From Actinomycetota bacterium (GTDB lineage Bacteria > Actinomycetota > UBA4738 > HRBIN12): DNA of 64,000 nt. The notes below the pieces were generated by a model that saw only the letters and a program-made list of their open reading frames with translations, made no database searches and was not told where the DNA came from. The stretch spans positions 1-64,000 of the forward strand of contig DASSCU010000064.1 in the NCBI GenBank assembly GCA_035697485.1. Direction: 5' to 3'. Both the position numbers and the translations under genes were made by a program. Below, piece after piece: positions 39,652-53,224 of the stretch (the first letter of the stretch is position 1; each line of letters opens with the position of its first letter).

Positions 39652-39660
39652 ATCGGCAGC

Positions 39661-40875
39661 CTACCCGCCGCCCTCCGGACCCTCGTCGCCCGCGGGGGCG
39701 GCGGCGGGGATCGCCCGCAGCGCGTCGCGGAGCGACCGGCAGTACGCGCGCTGCCGAGCGAGCGCCGGGTCGTCGCCGTCGCCGACGCGTGAAGCCACCA
39801 TCGCGAGGTTCACCTGTTCACGCTGGAGGCGGTGGAGCAGCCCCGCCGCCCCGGAGCCGGCCCGCCGGCGCATCGCGCGCCGGGCCGCCCGTCGCCGCCG
39901 TGGGTTCTCGAGCAGGTGGAGCTCCACGGCGGAGATGCCGTCGAGCCCGATCTCGCCCGCGAGGGCCTCGTGGAGCCAGCGTCGCTCGCGTCGCCGGGCC
40001 AGCGTCACCGCGATCGCGACGAACACCAGCAGCGGCAGGCCTTTCACCGCGGTGGCGAACACCACGAGCAGGTAGTCGACCCCGATCCACGGCTCCTCTG
40101 GGAACAGCGTCAGGATCGGGGAGTTCCACAACAGGTGGGCGAGCGCGGCCAGCGCGCAGAGTGCCGCCGCCACCCAGAGCCGATGCCGCAGCGGTTCCGT
40201 CGCCCGGCGGGAGACGACCACCCCGATCGCCATGCCGACGAGGCCCGTGTACAACACGTGCCCGTACAGGCCGCTCGCCACCACGCGCAGCCAGAAGCCC
40301 TGCAGAACGCCCGACGGCTGCCCGCCGAAGACCGCCATGAAGTAGAAGACGTCCTCGACGATCGCGAAACCGAGCCCGCAGATCGCCCCGTAGACGAACC
40401 CGTCCATCACGTCGTCGACCTCGTCGCGGGCGATCAGATAGATCAGCACGACGCCGCACCCCTTGAGTGTCTCCTCCACGAACGGTGCGGTGAGCGCGGC
40501 GGTCCATCGCGCGGCGAACTCGGGGCCGGCGAGGCGGGCGACGGTGAGGCCCCACCCGGCGTTGCCGATCGCGGACAACGTGGTCGCGGCGACCGCGCCC
40601 CAGACGAACACCGCTGCGAGCAGCGGCACGGGCTCGCGCTCGTACAGGTCGAGCACGTACACCACGAGCACGACGGGCAGGCCGTAGAGCGCCAGCAGCA
40701 ACCACGACAGCGCCCAACCGCTCGGCGACATGTTCCGGTACAGGCTCTGCTCGGCAACCGTCACGACGCCGGTGAGGCCCACGATCAGCACGAAGAGCCA
40801 GAACGCGGGCTGCCTCGGCTGCAGGAACCCGGTGTGGTGCAGCCGCCGGCCCAGGCGCATGTCGCTGGCGCTCAT
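39661..40875 (-). CDS. PrsW-family intramembrane metalloprotease
   Basis: A 404-residue membrane protein with about eight to nine spans. PrsW hallmarks are present: PFVEETLKG (about 131-139) with the EExxK motif, FAIVEDVFYF (about 169-178), GLYGHVLYTGLVG (about 198-210) and LAHLLWNS (about 239-246), which together form the metal site. A long basic cytoplasmic tail with an ENPRRRRAARRAMRRR stretch follows. Such proteases cut anti-sigma factors in some bacteria, but no anti-sigma gene is here. ATG 40875 overlaps the upstream stop as ATGA, tying it to the SCP2/dehydrogenase genes. Confidence 0.92.
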   Translation of the reverse strand: MSASDMRLGRRLHHTGFLQPRQPAFWLFVLIVGLTGVVTVAEQSLYRNMSPSGWALSWLLLALYGLPVVLVVYVLDLYEREPVPLLAAVFVWGAVAATTLSAIGNAGWGLTVARLAGPEFAARWTAALTAPFVEETLKGCGVVLIYLIARDEVDDVMDGFVYGAICGLGFAIVEDVFYFMAVFGGQPSGVLQGFWLRVVASGLYGHVLYTGLVGMAIGVVVSRRATEPLRHRLWVAAALCALAALAHLLWNSPILTLFPEEPWIGVDYLLVVFATAVKGLPLLVFVAIAVTLARRRERRWLHEALAGEIGLDGISAVELHLLENPRRRRAARRAMRRRAGSGAAGLLHRLQREQVNLAMVASRVGDGDDPALARQRAYCRSLRDALRAIPAAAPAGDEGPEGGG

Positions 40876-41480
40876 GCAGCCCGCCCGACGATCGCGCGGC
40901 TCACCATCGTGTGGATGTCCCCATCGACGAACGCCAGGAGCCCTTCGGGAGCGAGACCGACGAACACTACCCCTTGGCCGTCGGGCGAGATCACGGTCGT
41001 GACCTCCCCCTCCACCGCCGCGCCTGTCTCGGCGTCGATGCCCACGAACGTGAACCGCTGCCCCTCGAGGCCCTGGTCGAGCATGACCGGGACGAGCACC
41101 TCTGAGACCGACAGCTGATCGAGCGACTCACCGAGCAGCTCGTCGCGCACTTCGACCGCCAACGCCTCGGCATCGGCGGACGGGCCCCAGGCGACCGCGG
41201 CAAGCGTCCCGCCGCCCCGCGTGACCCGAACGAACCGCCGATCCCCGACGGAACCAGGCGCCGCCGGCTCCCATCCAGTGAGCGGCCGAACCGAGACGAC
41301 GCCGGGGATCGACACCGGCGGACCCGTGGGCTCCGCGAGCGCGGCCGCCGCGACGAACCCTCCCAACGTGGTGACGAGCACGACCACGAGCACCGCCGCC
41401 GGAGCCAGCCAGCGGCGGTCGTGCGCGCCCCGCCGCATCCAGGAGGACACGTCGGGACGGGACGGGGTCCTCGACGTCAC
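40872..41480 (-). CDS. Single-pass membrane protein of unknown function
   Basis: A 202-residue protein with a basic N-terminus, one strong membrane helix (about 26-48) and an extracytoplasmic domain of about 150 residues with mixed alpha/beta character. The block VRPLTGWEPAAPG and the GVVFVGLAPEG turn suggest a PsbP- or LpqN-like fold, but I cannot assign a family. GTG 41480 overlaps the preceding stop as GTGA and its own stop overlaps the PrsW gene start, so it is a candidate partner or substrate of PrsW. Confidence 0.75.
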   Translation of the reverse strand: MTSRTPSRPDVSSWMRRGAHDRRWLAPAAVLVVVLVTTLGGFVAAAALAEPTGPPVSIPGVVSVRPLTGWEPAAPGSVGDRRFVRVTRGGGTLAAVAWGPSADAEALAVEVRDELLGESLDQLSVSEVLVPVMLDQGLEGQRFTFVGIDAETGAAVEGEVTTVISPDGQGVVFVGLAPEGLLAFVDGDIHTMVSRAIVGRAA

Positions 41481-41920
41481 CGACCGGGCCGATCCCGCGG
41501 CGACTCCTGCACCGTCAGCAGGGACGTGAAACGCCCGAGTCGCCTGGGATGCCGCAGCATCCCGTGCACGCGCACCCGGCCGGTGAGCACGTCGATGAGG
41601 GCGGCGCGACCGTCCGGGTGCAGCGGATCTGGCAGTCCCGCGCGCAGGGGGGCGCCGGCCAGCGCGAGCAGCCGATCGGCCGGCGCCACCACGCGCAGGT
41701 GGGCGTCGGGTGCGATCCCGTCCGAGACCGCGACGCTGCCGGGCGACAGCCGGACCGTCACCGCGACGCCGGCGTCGGGCGCAGCAAGCACGACGACCGA
41801 CCGTCGCAGGTGCACCGCGCGCTCGGGCTCACGCGCCAGGTGCTGCTCGAGCAGGCCGGCCAGCAGCTCAGCGAGCCCGCTCGGATCGGATCCCTCCAGC
41901 GCCACCCTGGCCGCGGTCAC
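41477..41920 (-). CDS. SCP2-like lipid-binding domain protein
   Basis: A 147-residue protein. The stretch after the first helix, with SVAVSDGIAPDAHLRVVAP and then a DVLTGRVRVHG strand followed by a final helix, resembles the SCP2 sterol-carrier fold (strand LTGR-x-V-x-G). GTG 41920 overlaps the dehydrogenase stop as GTGA; a longer frame upstream only covers that gene in another phase. It is the second SCP2-type gene of this cluster and may present a hydrophobic acyl or alcohol substrate. Confidence 0.65.
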   Translation of the reverse strand: MTAARVALEGSDPSGLAELLAGLLEQHLAREPERAVHLRRSVVVLAAPDAGVAVTVRLSPGSVAVSDGIAPDAHLRVVAPADRLLALAGAPLRAGLPDPLHPDGRAALIDVLTGRVRVHGMLRHPRRLGRFTSLLTVQESPRDRPGR

Positions 41921-42957
41921 GGCTCGATCAGCACCTTCGTCGCGAGCCGGCGATCGAATCGCTCGTAGCCGGCGACGGCCTCGCCGAGCGAGATGCGGTC
42001 GCTCACGAGCGGCAGTGGGTCGATCGTTCTCTCCTCGACCCGTCGCATGACCTCCCGCCACTCGCGGTGGACGGGGCAGATACCCGTGAACCGCAGTTCG
42101 AGCGCCCGCGCCCAGGCGACGCCGAGCTGCAGCTCCACCGACTCGCCCGCGTACACCCCGGCCACGACGACCCGCCCGCCACGGCGGACCACCGCGGTCG
42201 CCGCCGTGTAGGCGTCGGCTGCCCCAACGGCATCGATCGCCACGTCGGCGCCTCGGTCGTCGGTGGCCTCGGCCAGCACGCTCTCGGCGCTGCGCTCCCC
42301 CACGTGCAGCGCCGTGGCCCCCGCAGCGCCGGAGAGCGCGAGCCGGGCCGGCTCACGATCGAGCAGGAACACACGCTCGACCCCGAGAGCCCGCAACGAC
42401 GCCGCGGCGCACCACCCGACCGGACCGGCGCCGAAGACGGCGACCACATCGTCGGCGTGCGCCCGAGCGAGCGAGGCCGCGTGGGAGCCGGTCGCGAGCA
42501 CGTCGCCGACGAAGATCGCCCGCTCGTCGTCGACGCCGGGCGGCACCGGGAGCAGGTTGACGTCGCCCCACGGCACCCGCACGAGCTCCGCCTGCGTGCC
42601 GGGCAGTCCGCCGCCGAACGGTCCCGCGCCGAAGACCGCGGCCCGCTCACACAGGTTCGTCTGTCCGTGCGCGCAGAACCAACACGCGCCACACGCCACC
42701 GCGAACGACAGCACGACACGATCGCCTGGCCGCACGGTACGGATCGAGGCACCCACCTCCTCGACCACGCCGACCGCCTCGTGGCCCAGCACCTCACCGG
42801 GAGCCGTGGGGGTCTTCCCGTGCAGGAAGTGCAGGTCCGAGCCGCAGATCGCCGCGCGCCTCACCCGCACGAGCGCATCGGAGGGCTCCCGCAGTCTCGG
42901 TTCCGCGACGTCGGCCACCTCGACCTTCCCGGGCTCGACGAAGACGACCGCACGCAT
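41917..42957 (-). CDS. Zinc-dependent alcohol dehydrogenase family protein
   Basis: A 346-residue medium-chain dehydrogenase. Catalytic-zinc ligands are in AAICGSDLHFL and GHEAVG, structural-zinc Cys residues in CGACWFCAHGQTNLC (about 89-103), and the cofactor glycines in FGAGPVGWCAA (about 165). The charged residue after the fold (LLDRE) favours NAD. ATG 42957 overlaps the preceding TGA by one base (TGATG), and its stop overlaps the next gene as GTGA. It lies between two SCP2-like genes, which suggests a hydrophobic alcohol or threonine-dehydrogenase-like substrate; the exact one is unknown. Confidence 0.9.
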   Translation of the reverse strand: MRAVVFVEPGKVEVADVAEPRLREPSDALVRVRRAAICGSDLHFLHGKTPTAPGEVLGHEAVGVVEEVGASIRTVRPGDRVVLSFAVACGACWFCAHGQTNLCERAAVFGAGPFGGGLPGTQAELVRVPWGDVNLLPVPPGVDDERAIFVGDVLATGSHAASLARAHADDVVAVFGAGPVGWCAAASLRALGVERVFLLDREPARLALSGAAGATALHVGERSAESVLAEATDDRGADVAIDAVGAADAYTAATAVVRRGGRVVVAGVYAGESVELQLGVAWARALELRFTGICPVHREWREVMRRVEERTIDPLPLVSDRISLGEAVAGYERFDRRLATKVLIEP

Positions 42958-43376
42958 CACGCCTCGTCGGGGAACCTCGTGGGCACCGCGCCACAGACCA
43001 CGACGAGCTCGTGCGCCGCCTGCACGTAGCGGAGGATCTTGGGCAGGTCGCCACGCACGCGGAGCTTCCCCTGCATCATCGCGCGGACCGGGTCGAGGTC
43101 GCCGCGCACGACGTCCTTCCAGCGGCGGTACGTCGCGGAGATGACGAACTCGGCGGCCGCGCCCTCGGCCGGCGCGATCAACCTCCCTCCCCGGCAGGCG
43201 CCGTGCCACAGGTCGAGGTACCCCCAGACGTCGGAGGCCACGCCGCGATCGGGATCGGCCTCGATCACGAAACTGATGTCGCCTTCCCAGTCGGAAGCCG
43301 CCGTCCGGTAGTCGGCCGATGCGTTGATCTCATCGGCCAGCGCACGGAACCACTCCTCCCGCGGGAACTCGAACAT
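42957..43376 (-). CDS. SCP2 sterol-binding domain protein
   Basis: A 139-residue protein of the SCP2/alkyl sulfatase C-terminal-type fold: DISFVIEAD strand, AAEFVISATYRRWKDVVRGDLDPVRAMMQGKLRVRGD, then a terminal helix. The QGKLRVRGD block is the family hallmark. I chose ATG 43376 because GGAGG lies five bases upstream; earlier in-frame starts lack one. It heads a run of overlapping genes (SCP2, dehydrogenase, SCP2-like, membrane protein, PrsW). It probably binds a fatty or sterol-like ligand. Confidence 0.85.
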   Translation of the reverse strand: MFEFPREEWFRALADEINASADYRTAASDWEGDISFVIEADPDRGVASDVWGYLDLWHGACRGGRLIAPAEGAAAEFVISATYRRWKDVVRGDLDPVRAMMQGKLRVRGDLPKILRYVQAAHELVVVCGAVPTRFPDEA

Positions 43377-43436
43377 CCCCACCTCCCCTGCCGGCCCCAG
43401 CATACGGAGGTCGTCCATGGGAGACGGCCGCACGGA

Positions 43437-44264
43437 TCAGCGCAGCGCGTCGGAGACGATCACGGAGACGGCGATCAGGTTGAATGCGGCATGACCGACG
43501 ATCGGCGAGAGCAGCGTCCTGCGTCGTTCGTAAACGAGGGCGAGGCCGAGACCGGTGACGACCATCGTGATCTGCAGCGCCAGCGCGTCAGGCCACGGAC
43601 CGGGCACGTAATGGATCACGCCGAACAGGAGCGCGGAGACGATGGCGCCGAGGGCCACCCCGTGGCGATCACGGATCGAGCGGAAGATCAGACCACGGAA
43701 CAGGAATTCCTCCGTGATCGGCGCCACGACGACCGCGAACACCGCGAAGACCACCAGCTCGAACCCCTGCAGGCCCTCGGTCACCTGCGTCGGCACCTCG
43801 ACATCCTCGTTCGTGACGGCGGTGAGGATCCAGATCGCGATCGCCGCGGCGATGCCGGCCACGATGCGCACCGCCACACCGAGCCCGGCGCCGATCGCGA
43901 CCTCGCGAGCCACCCGCGAGGACGGAACGAGCCGCAGGGCCTCGCGCCAGCCGGGGTGCCGCATGCGGAGCCACACGAGCAGGGTCCCGACCAACACAAC
44001 GTCGACGGCGATGCCCTGAGCGAGCTCGCTGACGCCGCTGGCGCCTCCGTCGGTGGTGTCGCCGAGCAGCGCGAACAACGGGACCGCGGCGAGCGATCCG
44101 AGCACGAAACCGAGCAGCGCGATGCCCACGGTGGGCAGGAACCGCCACATGACCTTGGGACGGCCGTCGGGGAGCGTCGCGACCGAAGGACCGGAGGCGA
44201 TCGCCGTGCCGATGGGCGATCCGTCGGCCCGCAGGTCGGGCCGTCTGGGGGGTCCGGGCATCAT
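43437..44264 (-). CDS. CPBP-family intramembrane metalloprotease
   Basis: A 275-residue protein with about seven to eight membrane spans and the CPBP/CAAX-protease motifs EEFLFRG (about 190-196), FGVIHY (about 213) and HAAFN (about 257). Members cleave membrane proteins or confer bacteriocin immunity; no bacteriocin gene is visible. It starts 11 bases after the murA stop with AGGA upstream, so it is likely co-transcribed with murA. Confidence 0.9.
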   Translation of the reverse strand: MMPGPPRRPDLRADGSPIGTAIASGPSVATLPDGRPKVMWRFLPTVGIALLGFVLGSLAAVPLFALLGDTTDGGASGVSELAQGIAVDVVLVGTLLVWLRMRHPGWREALRLVPSSRVAREVAIGAGLGVAVRIVAGIAAAIAIWILTAVTNEDVEVPTQVTEGLQGFELVVFAVFAVVVAPITEEFLFRGLIFRSIRDRHGVALGAIVSALLFGVIHYVPGPWPDALALQITMVVTGLGLALVYERRRTLLSPIVGHAAFNLIAVSVIVSDALR

Positions 44265-44275
44265 CGGCAGGGTTC

Positions 44276-45547
44276 CTAGGACAGACGGATCGCCGGCTCC
44301 TCGACCCGGCGAACCTCGACCCCGAGCGCCCGCAGCTTCTCGACGAACCCCTCGTAGCCGCGATCGAGATGGTGCAGTTCGGAGATCTCCGTGATGCCGT
44401 CGGCGGCGAGTGCCGCGATCGCCATCGCGGCGCCGGCCCTGATGTCGAGCGCCCGCACCGGGGCCGCCGAGAGCCGATCGACCCCGCGGATCACCGCGTG
44501 ATGCCCCTCAGTCCGGATGTCCGCCCCCATGCGACGAAGCTCGTCCACGTAGAGGAACCGGCTCTCGAAGACGTTCTCGGTCGCGATGCTCGTCCCCTCG
44601 GCGGTCGCCAGCATCGACATGAGGATCGGCTGGAAGTCGGTCGCGACGCCCGGGTAGGGCAGTGTGACGAAGTCGATCGCGCTCGCGCGCTCGGATTGAC
44701 GGATGCGCAGCCCCTGCTCGGTCATCGCGACGTCGGCCCCCGCGTCGCTCAGCTTCTGCAGGAGCAGGTCGAGGTGATCGGGCCGCGCGTGCTCGAGCGT
44801 CACGTCGCCGCGGGTCGCGACCGCGGCTGCCGCCCACGTGCCGGTCTCGATGCGGTCGGGGATCGCCACGTGGTCGGCGGGGATGAGTCCTTCGACGCCC
44901 TCGATCTCGATCGTGCTGGTGCCCGCCCCCTCGACGCGGGCTCCCATCGCGCCGAGGAAGCCCGCGATGTCGGCGATCTCGGGCTCGCGCGCCGCATTGT
45001 CGATCACCGTCGTACCCCGCGCGCGCACGGCCGCCATCATCAGGTTCTCGGTCGCGCCGACGCTCGGGTAGTCGAGCGTGATCGCGGCGCCGTGCAGCCC
45101 GCGCGTCTCCGCGACGAGGAAACCGTGTTCGGAGCCGATCTCGGCCCCCATCCTGCGCAAGCCGTGGATGTGTAGGTCGATCGGGCGCGAGCCGATCTCA
45201 TCGCCCCCCGGCATCGCGATCCTCGCCCGGCCCGCCCGGGCGAGCAACGATCCCAGCACCGCGGTCGAGGCACGCATGCGCCGCACGAGCTCGTAGGGCG
45301 CCTCCACCGACGTGAGCTCCGTGGCGTCGATCGTGACCGTGCCCCCCTGCCACGCGACGCCGGCGCCGAGGCGCTCGAGCACCTCGCCCATCGTCAGGCA
45401 GTCGCGGATGTGCGGAACGTTGCGCAACATCGTCCGCCCCGGCGCCAGCAGCGCCGCGGCCATCAGCTTGAGGGCGGAGTTCTTGGCGCCTGCGACCCGG
45501 ATCGTGCCGGTGCATCGCGCCCCTCCCGTGACCAGGAGTCGTTCCAT
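44276..45547 (-). CDS. murA: UDP-N-acetylglucosamine 1-carboxyvinyltransferase
   Basis: A 423-residue MurA that adds enolpyruvate to UDP-GlcNAc, the first committed step of peptidoglycan synthesis. Lys22-Asn23 of the start motif are present. The position of the usual catalytic Cys115 (GGCAIG) is Asp116 here (GGDEIG); the same change makes mycobacterial MurA insensitive to fosfomycin. ATG 45547 is preferred: a TACACT box (45557-45562) nine bases upstream would give a two-base leader. A GTG nine bases earlier overlaps the expected transcription start and is less likely. Confidence 0.97.
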   Translation of the reverse strand: MERLLVTGGARCTGTIRVAGAKNSALKLMAAALLAPGRTMLRNVPHIRDCLTMGEVLERLGAGVAWQGGTVTIDATELTSVEAPYELVRRMRASTAVLGSLLARAGRARIAMPGGDEIGSRPIDLHIHGLRRMGAEIGSEHGFLVAETRGLHGAAITLDYPSVGATENLMMAAVRARGTTVIDNAAREPEIADIAGFLGAMGARVEGAGTSTIEIEGVEGLIPADHVAIPDRIETGTWAAAAVATRGDVTLEHARPDHLDLLLQKLSDAGADVAMTEQGLRIRQSERASAIDFVTLPYPGVATDFQPILMSMLATAEGTSIATENVFESRFLYVDELRRMGADIRTEGHHAVIRGVDRLSAAPVRALDIRAGAAMAIAALAADGITEISELHHLDRGYEGFVEKLRALGVEVRRVEEPAIRLS

Positions 45548-45594
45548 GGGGCTCACAGTGTAGGGGGCGCCGGGCCCGGGCGTGGGACCGAGGC

Positions 45595-46044
45595 TCAGCT
45601 GCCGACGGTGGCGAGGGCGATCCGGGCCAAGGCCTTCTTGAGCTCGCCCCGGATCGCGGCCACGTCGGCCTCGGCGAGCTGCGTGTCGTGGTTCTGCAGC
45701 CGCTCCTCGAGCTCGGCGGCCCTCGCCTTCGCGGCGTCGACGTCGATGTCGCCGGCGAGCTCGGCATGCGCGGCGAGCACGTCGACCCGTGTACCACGGT
45801 CGCTGCCTTCCTCGCCGCCGGCGCTCGTCACGTGCATGAATCCTCCGTCGATCACGGCGGCGAGCTCGCCGTCACCCTCCCGATGGATGCGCAGCGGCCC
45901 GATCGCGAGCTGCACCATCATCGGCGCGTGCCCCGTGAGGATGCCGACCTCGCCGTCGACGCCGCGCGCGATCACGGTCTCGGCCGGGCCGGACCAGACC
46001 TCCCGCTCCGGGGTGACGACGTGCACGTCGAGCGACCCGCTCAT
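45595..46044 (-). CDS. atpC: ATP synthase F1 subunit epsilon
   Basis: A 149-residue epsilon subunit: an N-terminal ten-strand barrel (SLDVHVVTPEREVWSG, GEVGILTGHAPMM) and a C-terminal helical hairpin (about 105-145) that can inhibit hydrolysis. ATG 46044 follows a 43-base sequence that is an imperfect copy of the DNA just upstream, including the start site. A 13-codon mini-frame ends with a TGA that overlaps this ATG. It is the last gene of the atp operon; murA follows 47 bases later. Confidence 0.97.
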   Translation of the reverse strand: MSGSLDVHVVTPEREVWSGPAETVIARGVDGEVGILTGHAPMMVQLAIGPLRIHREGDGELAAVIDGGFMHVTSAGGEEGSDRGTRVDVLAAHAELAGDIDVDAAKARAAELEERLQNHDTQLAEADVAAIRGELKKALARIALATVGS

Positions 46045-46108
46045 GGCGCGATCGCCTTCGGCTGCTCGAGCAGCCCACTCATCGCGCGACCGCCTTCGGC
46101 TGCTTGAG
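46028..46108 (-). repeat. Imperfect tandem duplication of the atpC initiation region
   Basis: Two 43-base copies, offset by 38, at 46066-46108 and 46028-46070, with about 37 of 43 bases identical. Each contains a CAGCCGAAGGCG stretch, an ATGAG start and GCTCGA. The upstream copy supplies an ATG at 46082 for a 13-codon frame whose stop overlaps the real atpC start. Confidence 0.8.
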
Positions 46109-46112
46109 CCAA

Positions 46113-50140
<4,028 letters not shown>

Positions 50141-50158
50141 GGTGTGGTTCCAGCTCCC

Positions 50159-50698
50159 TTAGGTGCCTAGGTGTTGCTTCGCGGATGCGAGCCGGCTCGA
50201 CACCGACCCGTCGAAGACCTCGTCGCCCACCCTCGCAACGATCCCCCCGACCACCGAAGGGTCGACGACGACCTTCACGTCGACCGAACGGCCGGTGGCC
50301 TGCGAGAGCGCGCGGGCGATGCGGTCGCGTTGCGCTTCGCTCAGCTCGACCGCGCTCCGAACCTCGGCGAGGACGTGATCACGTTCGCCGGCCGCTACCT
50401 GGGCAAGGTGCTCGACGATCTTCGGCAGCTCCCGCGCCCGGCCCGCGTCGACCACGAACCCGAGCAACGTGACCGTGACCGGGTTCGCTCGATCGCCCAC
50501 CAGTTCGGCGATCACCGCCTTCTTGTTCTCTGCGGGCAGCGCGGCATCGGTCAGGGCCTCACGCAGTGGTGTGTGCTGCTCGAGCCCCTTCGCGAACCCG
50601 TAGAGCTCGTCCTCGACCGTGGGCAGGACGCCCTCGGCGCGCGCGACCGAGAACAGCGCCTCGGCGTAGCCCTGGATCAGCTCCTCGTCGCGCGTCAT
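50159..50698 (-). CDS. atpH: ATP synthase F1 subunit delta
   Basis: A 179-residue delta subunit that joins the peripheral stalk to F1. The six-helix N-terminal domain (YAEALFSVARAEG) and the C-terminal strand (KVVVDPSVVGGIVARVGDEVFDGSV) are typical. It is not fused to subunit b, unlike in mycobacteria. ATG 50698 is one base after the atpF stop; a longer frame adds only five residues. Confidence 0.96.
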   Translation of the reverse strand: MTRDEELIQGYAEALFSVARAEGVLPTVEDELYGFAKGLEQHTPLREALTDAALPAENKKAVIAELVGDRANPVTVTLLGFVVDAGRARELPKIVEHLAQVAAGERDHVLAEVRSAVELSEAQRDRIARALSQATGRSVDVKVVVDPSVVGGIVARVGDEVFDGSVSSRLASAKQHLGT

Positions 50699-50699
50699 G

Positions 50700-51266
50700 T
50701 CAGTTCGTCGCATTCCCGCCCGCGACCTGGTCGATGTACTCGTCGATCAGGCGCTCGTGGGCGCTCGGGTCGAGGGACTCGCCCACCACGCGACCGGCGA
50801 GCTCGACCGCGATCTCGGCGACCTGCGCTCTGAGCTCCTGGAAGACGCGATCGCGCTCGGCGCGGATCTCCTCTTGCGCGCGCACCACCGTGGCCTGGGA
50901 CTCCTGCTCGGCCTTGGCCTGCACGTCTCGGCGGAGCTGGTCGGCGGTCTTGCGCGCCTCCTCGATGATTCGGTTGGCCTCGTCGCGGGCACCGGCCAGC
51001 TGCTGGCGGTACTCGGCGAGCAGGGAATCGGCCTCGGACCGAGTGGACTCGGCTCGCTCCATCTCGCCCTGGATCTTGTCGGACCGGGCTGCGAGGGTCT
51101 TGTTGAGGGCCGGGAAGGCGAACTTCCACAGCACGAAGAAGACGATGAGGAAGGCGAGTCCGCCGACGATCAGCTCGACGATCGGCGGGATCAGCACGCT
51201 GATGCCGCCTGCTTCCTCCTCCTGTCCGGCCGTCGCTTCCGCGGCCAGGATCAACGTGTTCACCAT
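50700..51266 (-). CDS. atpF: ATP synthase Fo subunit b
   Basis: A 188-residue b subunit: a membrane helix (about 28-48, ELIVGGLAFLIVFFVLWKF) and a long, charged, coiled-coil stalk to the end. There is only one b gene in the operon. ATG 51266 has GAGAGGA upstream. Confidence 0.96.
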   Translation of the reverse strand: MVNTLILAAEATAGQEEEAGGISVLIPPIVELIVGGLAFLIVFFVLWKFAFPALNKTLAARSDKIQGEMERAESTRSEADSLLAEYRQQLAGARDEANRIIEEARKTADQLRRDVQAKAEQESQATVVRAQEEIRAERDRVFQELRAQVAEIAVELAGRVVGESLDPSAHERLIDEYIDQVAGGNATN

Positions 51267-51291
51267 GTCGTTCCTCTCTGGCTCGGAGACC

Positions 51292-52835
<1,544 letters not shown>

Positions 52836-52851
52836 CTCGCGCTCCGGCCGC

Positions 52852-53070
52852 TCAGTCAGGGTGTCTCCCGTGTCGCACGTAGACCAGGTAGATCGAGGCG
52901 CCGACGCCGAGCAGCATCCCGATCGGAAGGAACAAACCGTCGAAGCCGAGCCACCGGTCGAGGAGCCAGCCGACACCCCCCCAGACGACGATGCCGGCGA
53001 GCAGGGTGCCGATCACGCTCCAGGCCTGGTTGGCTCCCCTCCACGCTTCCCCTGGGTCGCGTCCCGGCAT
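52852..53070 (-). CDS. atpZ: AtpZ/AtpI-family small membrane protein
   Basis: A 72-residue protein with two helices (about 18-38 and 45-65) and the AtpZ pattern GVGWLLDRWLGFDGLFLPIGMLLG. It heads the atp operon. ATG 53070 is ten bases after a TATACT -10 box, so the leader is only three or four bases long. Confidence 0.88.
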   Translation of the reverse strand: MPGRDPGEAWRGANQAWSVIGTLLAGIVVWGGVGWLLDRWLGFDGLFLPIGMLLGVGASIYLVYVRHGRHPD

Positions 53071-53080
53071 GGGCGCGGCA

Positions 53081-53110
53081 AGTATAGGGGCGCGGCCGGA
53101 AGCCCGTCAA
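53081..53110 (-). promoter_or_regulatory. Sigma70-type promoter of the atp operon
   Basis: On the minus strand TTGACG (53105-53110), an 18-base spacer and TATACT (53081-53086). This is the best -35/-10 match I found in the window. The predicted transcript starts three or four bases before the atpZ start codon. Confidence 0.75.
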
Positions 53111-53155
53111 AGGAACGCAACATCCGTTTCCGCAGGTCAGAGGCGGTTTCCTCGT

Positions 53156-53181
53156 GACTTTGTGAAAGATTTCACGAAGTC
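53156..53181 (-). promoter_or_regulatory. Rex-like palindromic operator upstream of the atp operon
   Basis: TTGTGAAAGATTTCACGA (53160-53177) matches the 18-base Rex operator pattern TTGTGAA-N4-TTCACAA with one mismatch. The dyad continues as GACTT/AAGTC, giving a 26-base inverted repeat. It is about 50 bases upstream of the -35 box. Rex senses NADH/NAD+ and often controls respiratory genes. Confidence 0.6.
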
Positions 53182-53224
53182 GGCGGCGTCGACCCTACCC
53201 GGCGTACATCGGTCAGGAGGTCCC

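Noticed and set aside
53156-53181. Reading the 26-base dyad as a rho-independent terminator of potC
   Set aside because: The stem is A/T-rich in the middle, the loop would be two bases and no T-tract follows; an operator fits better.
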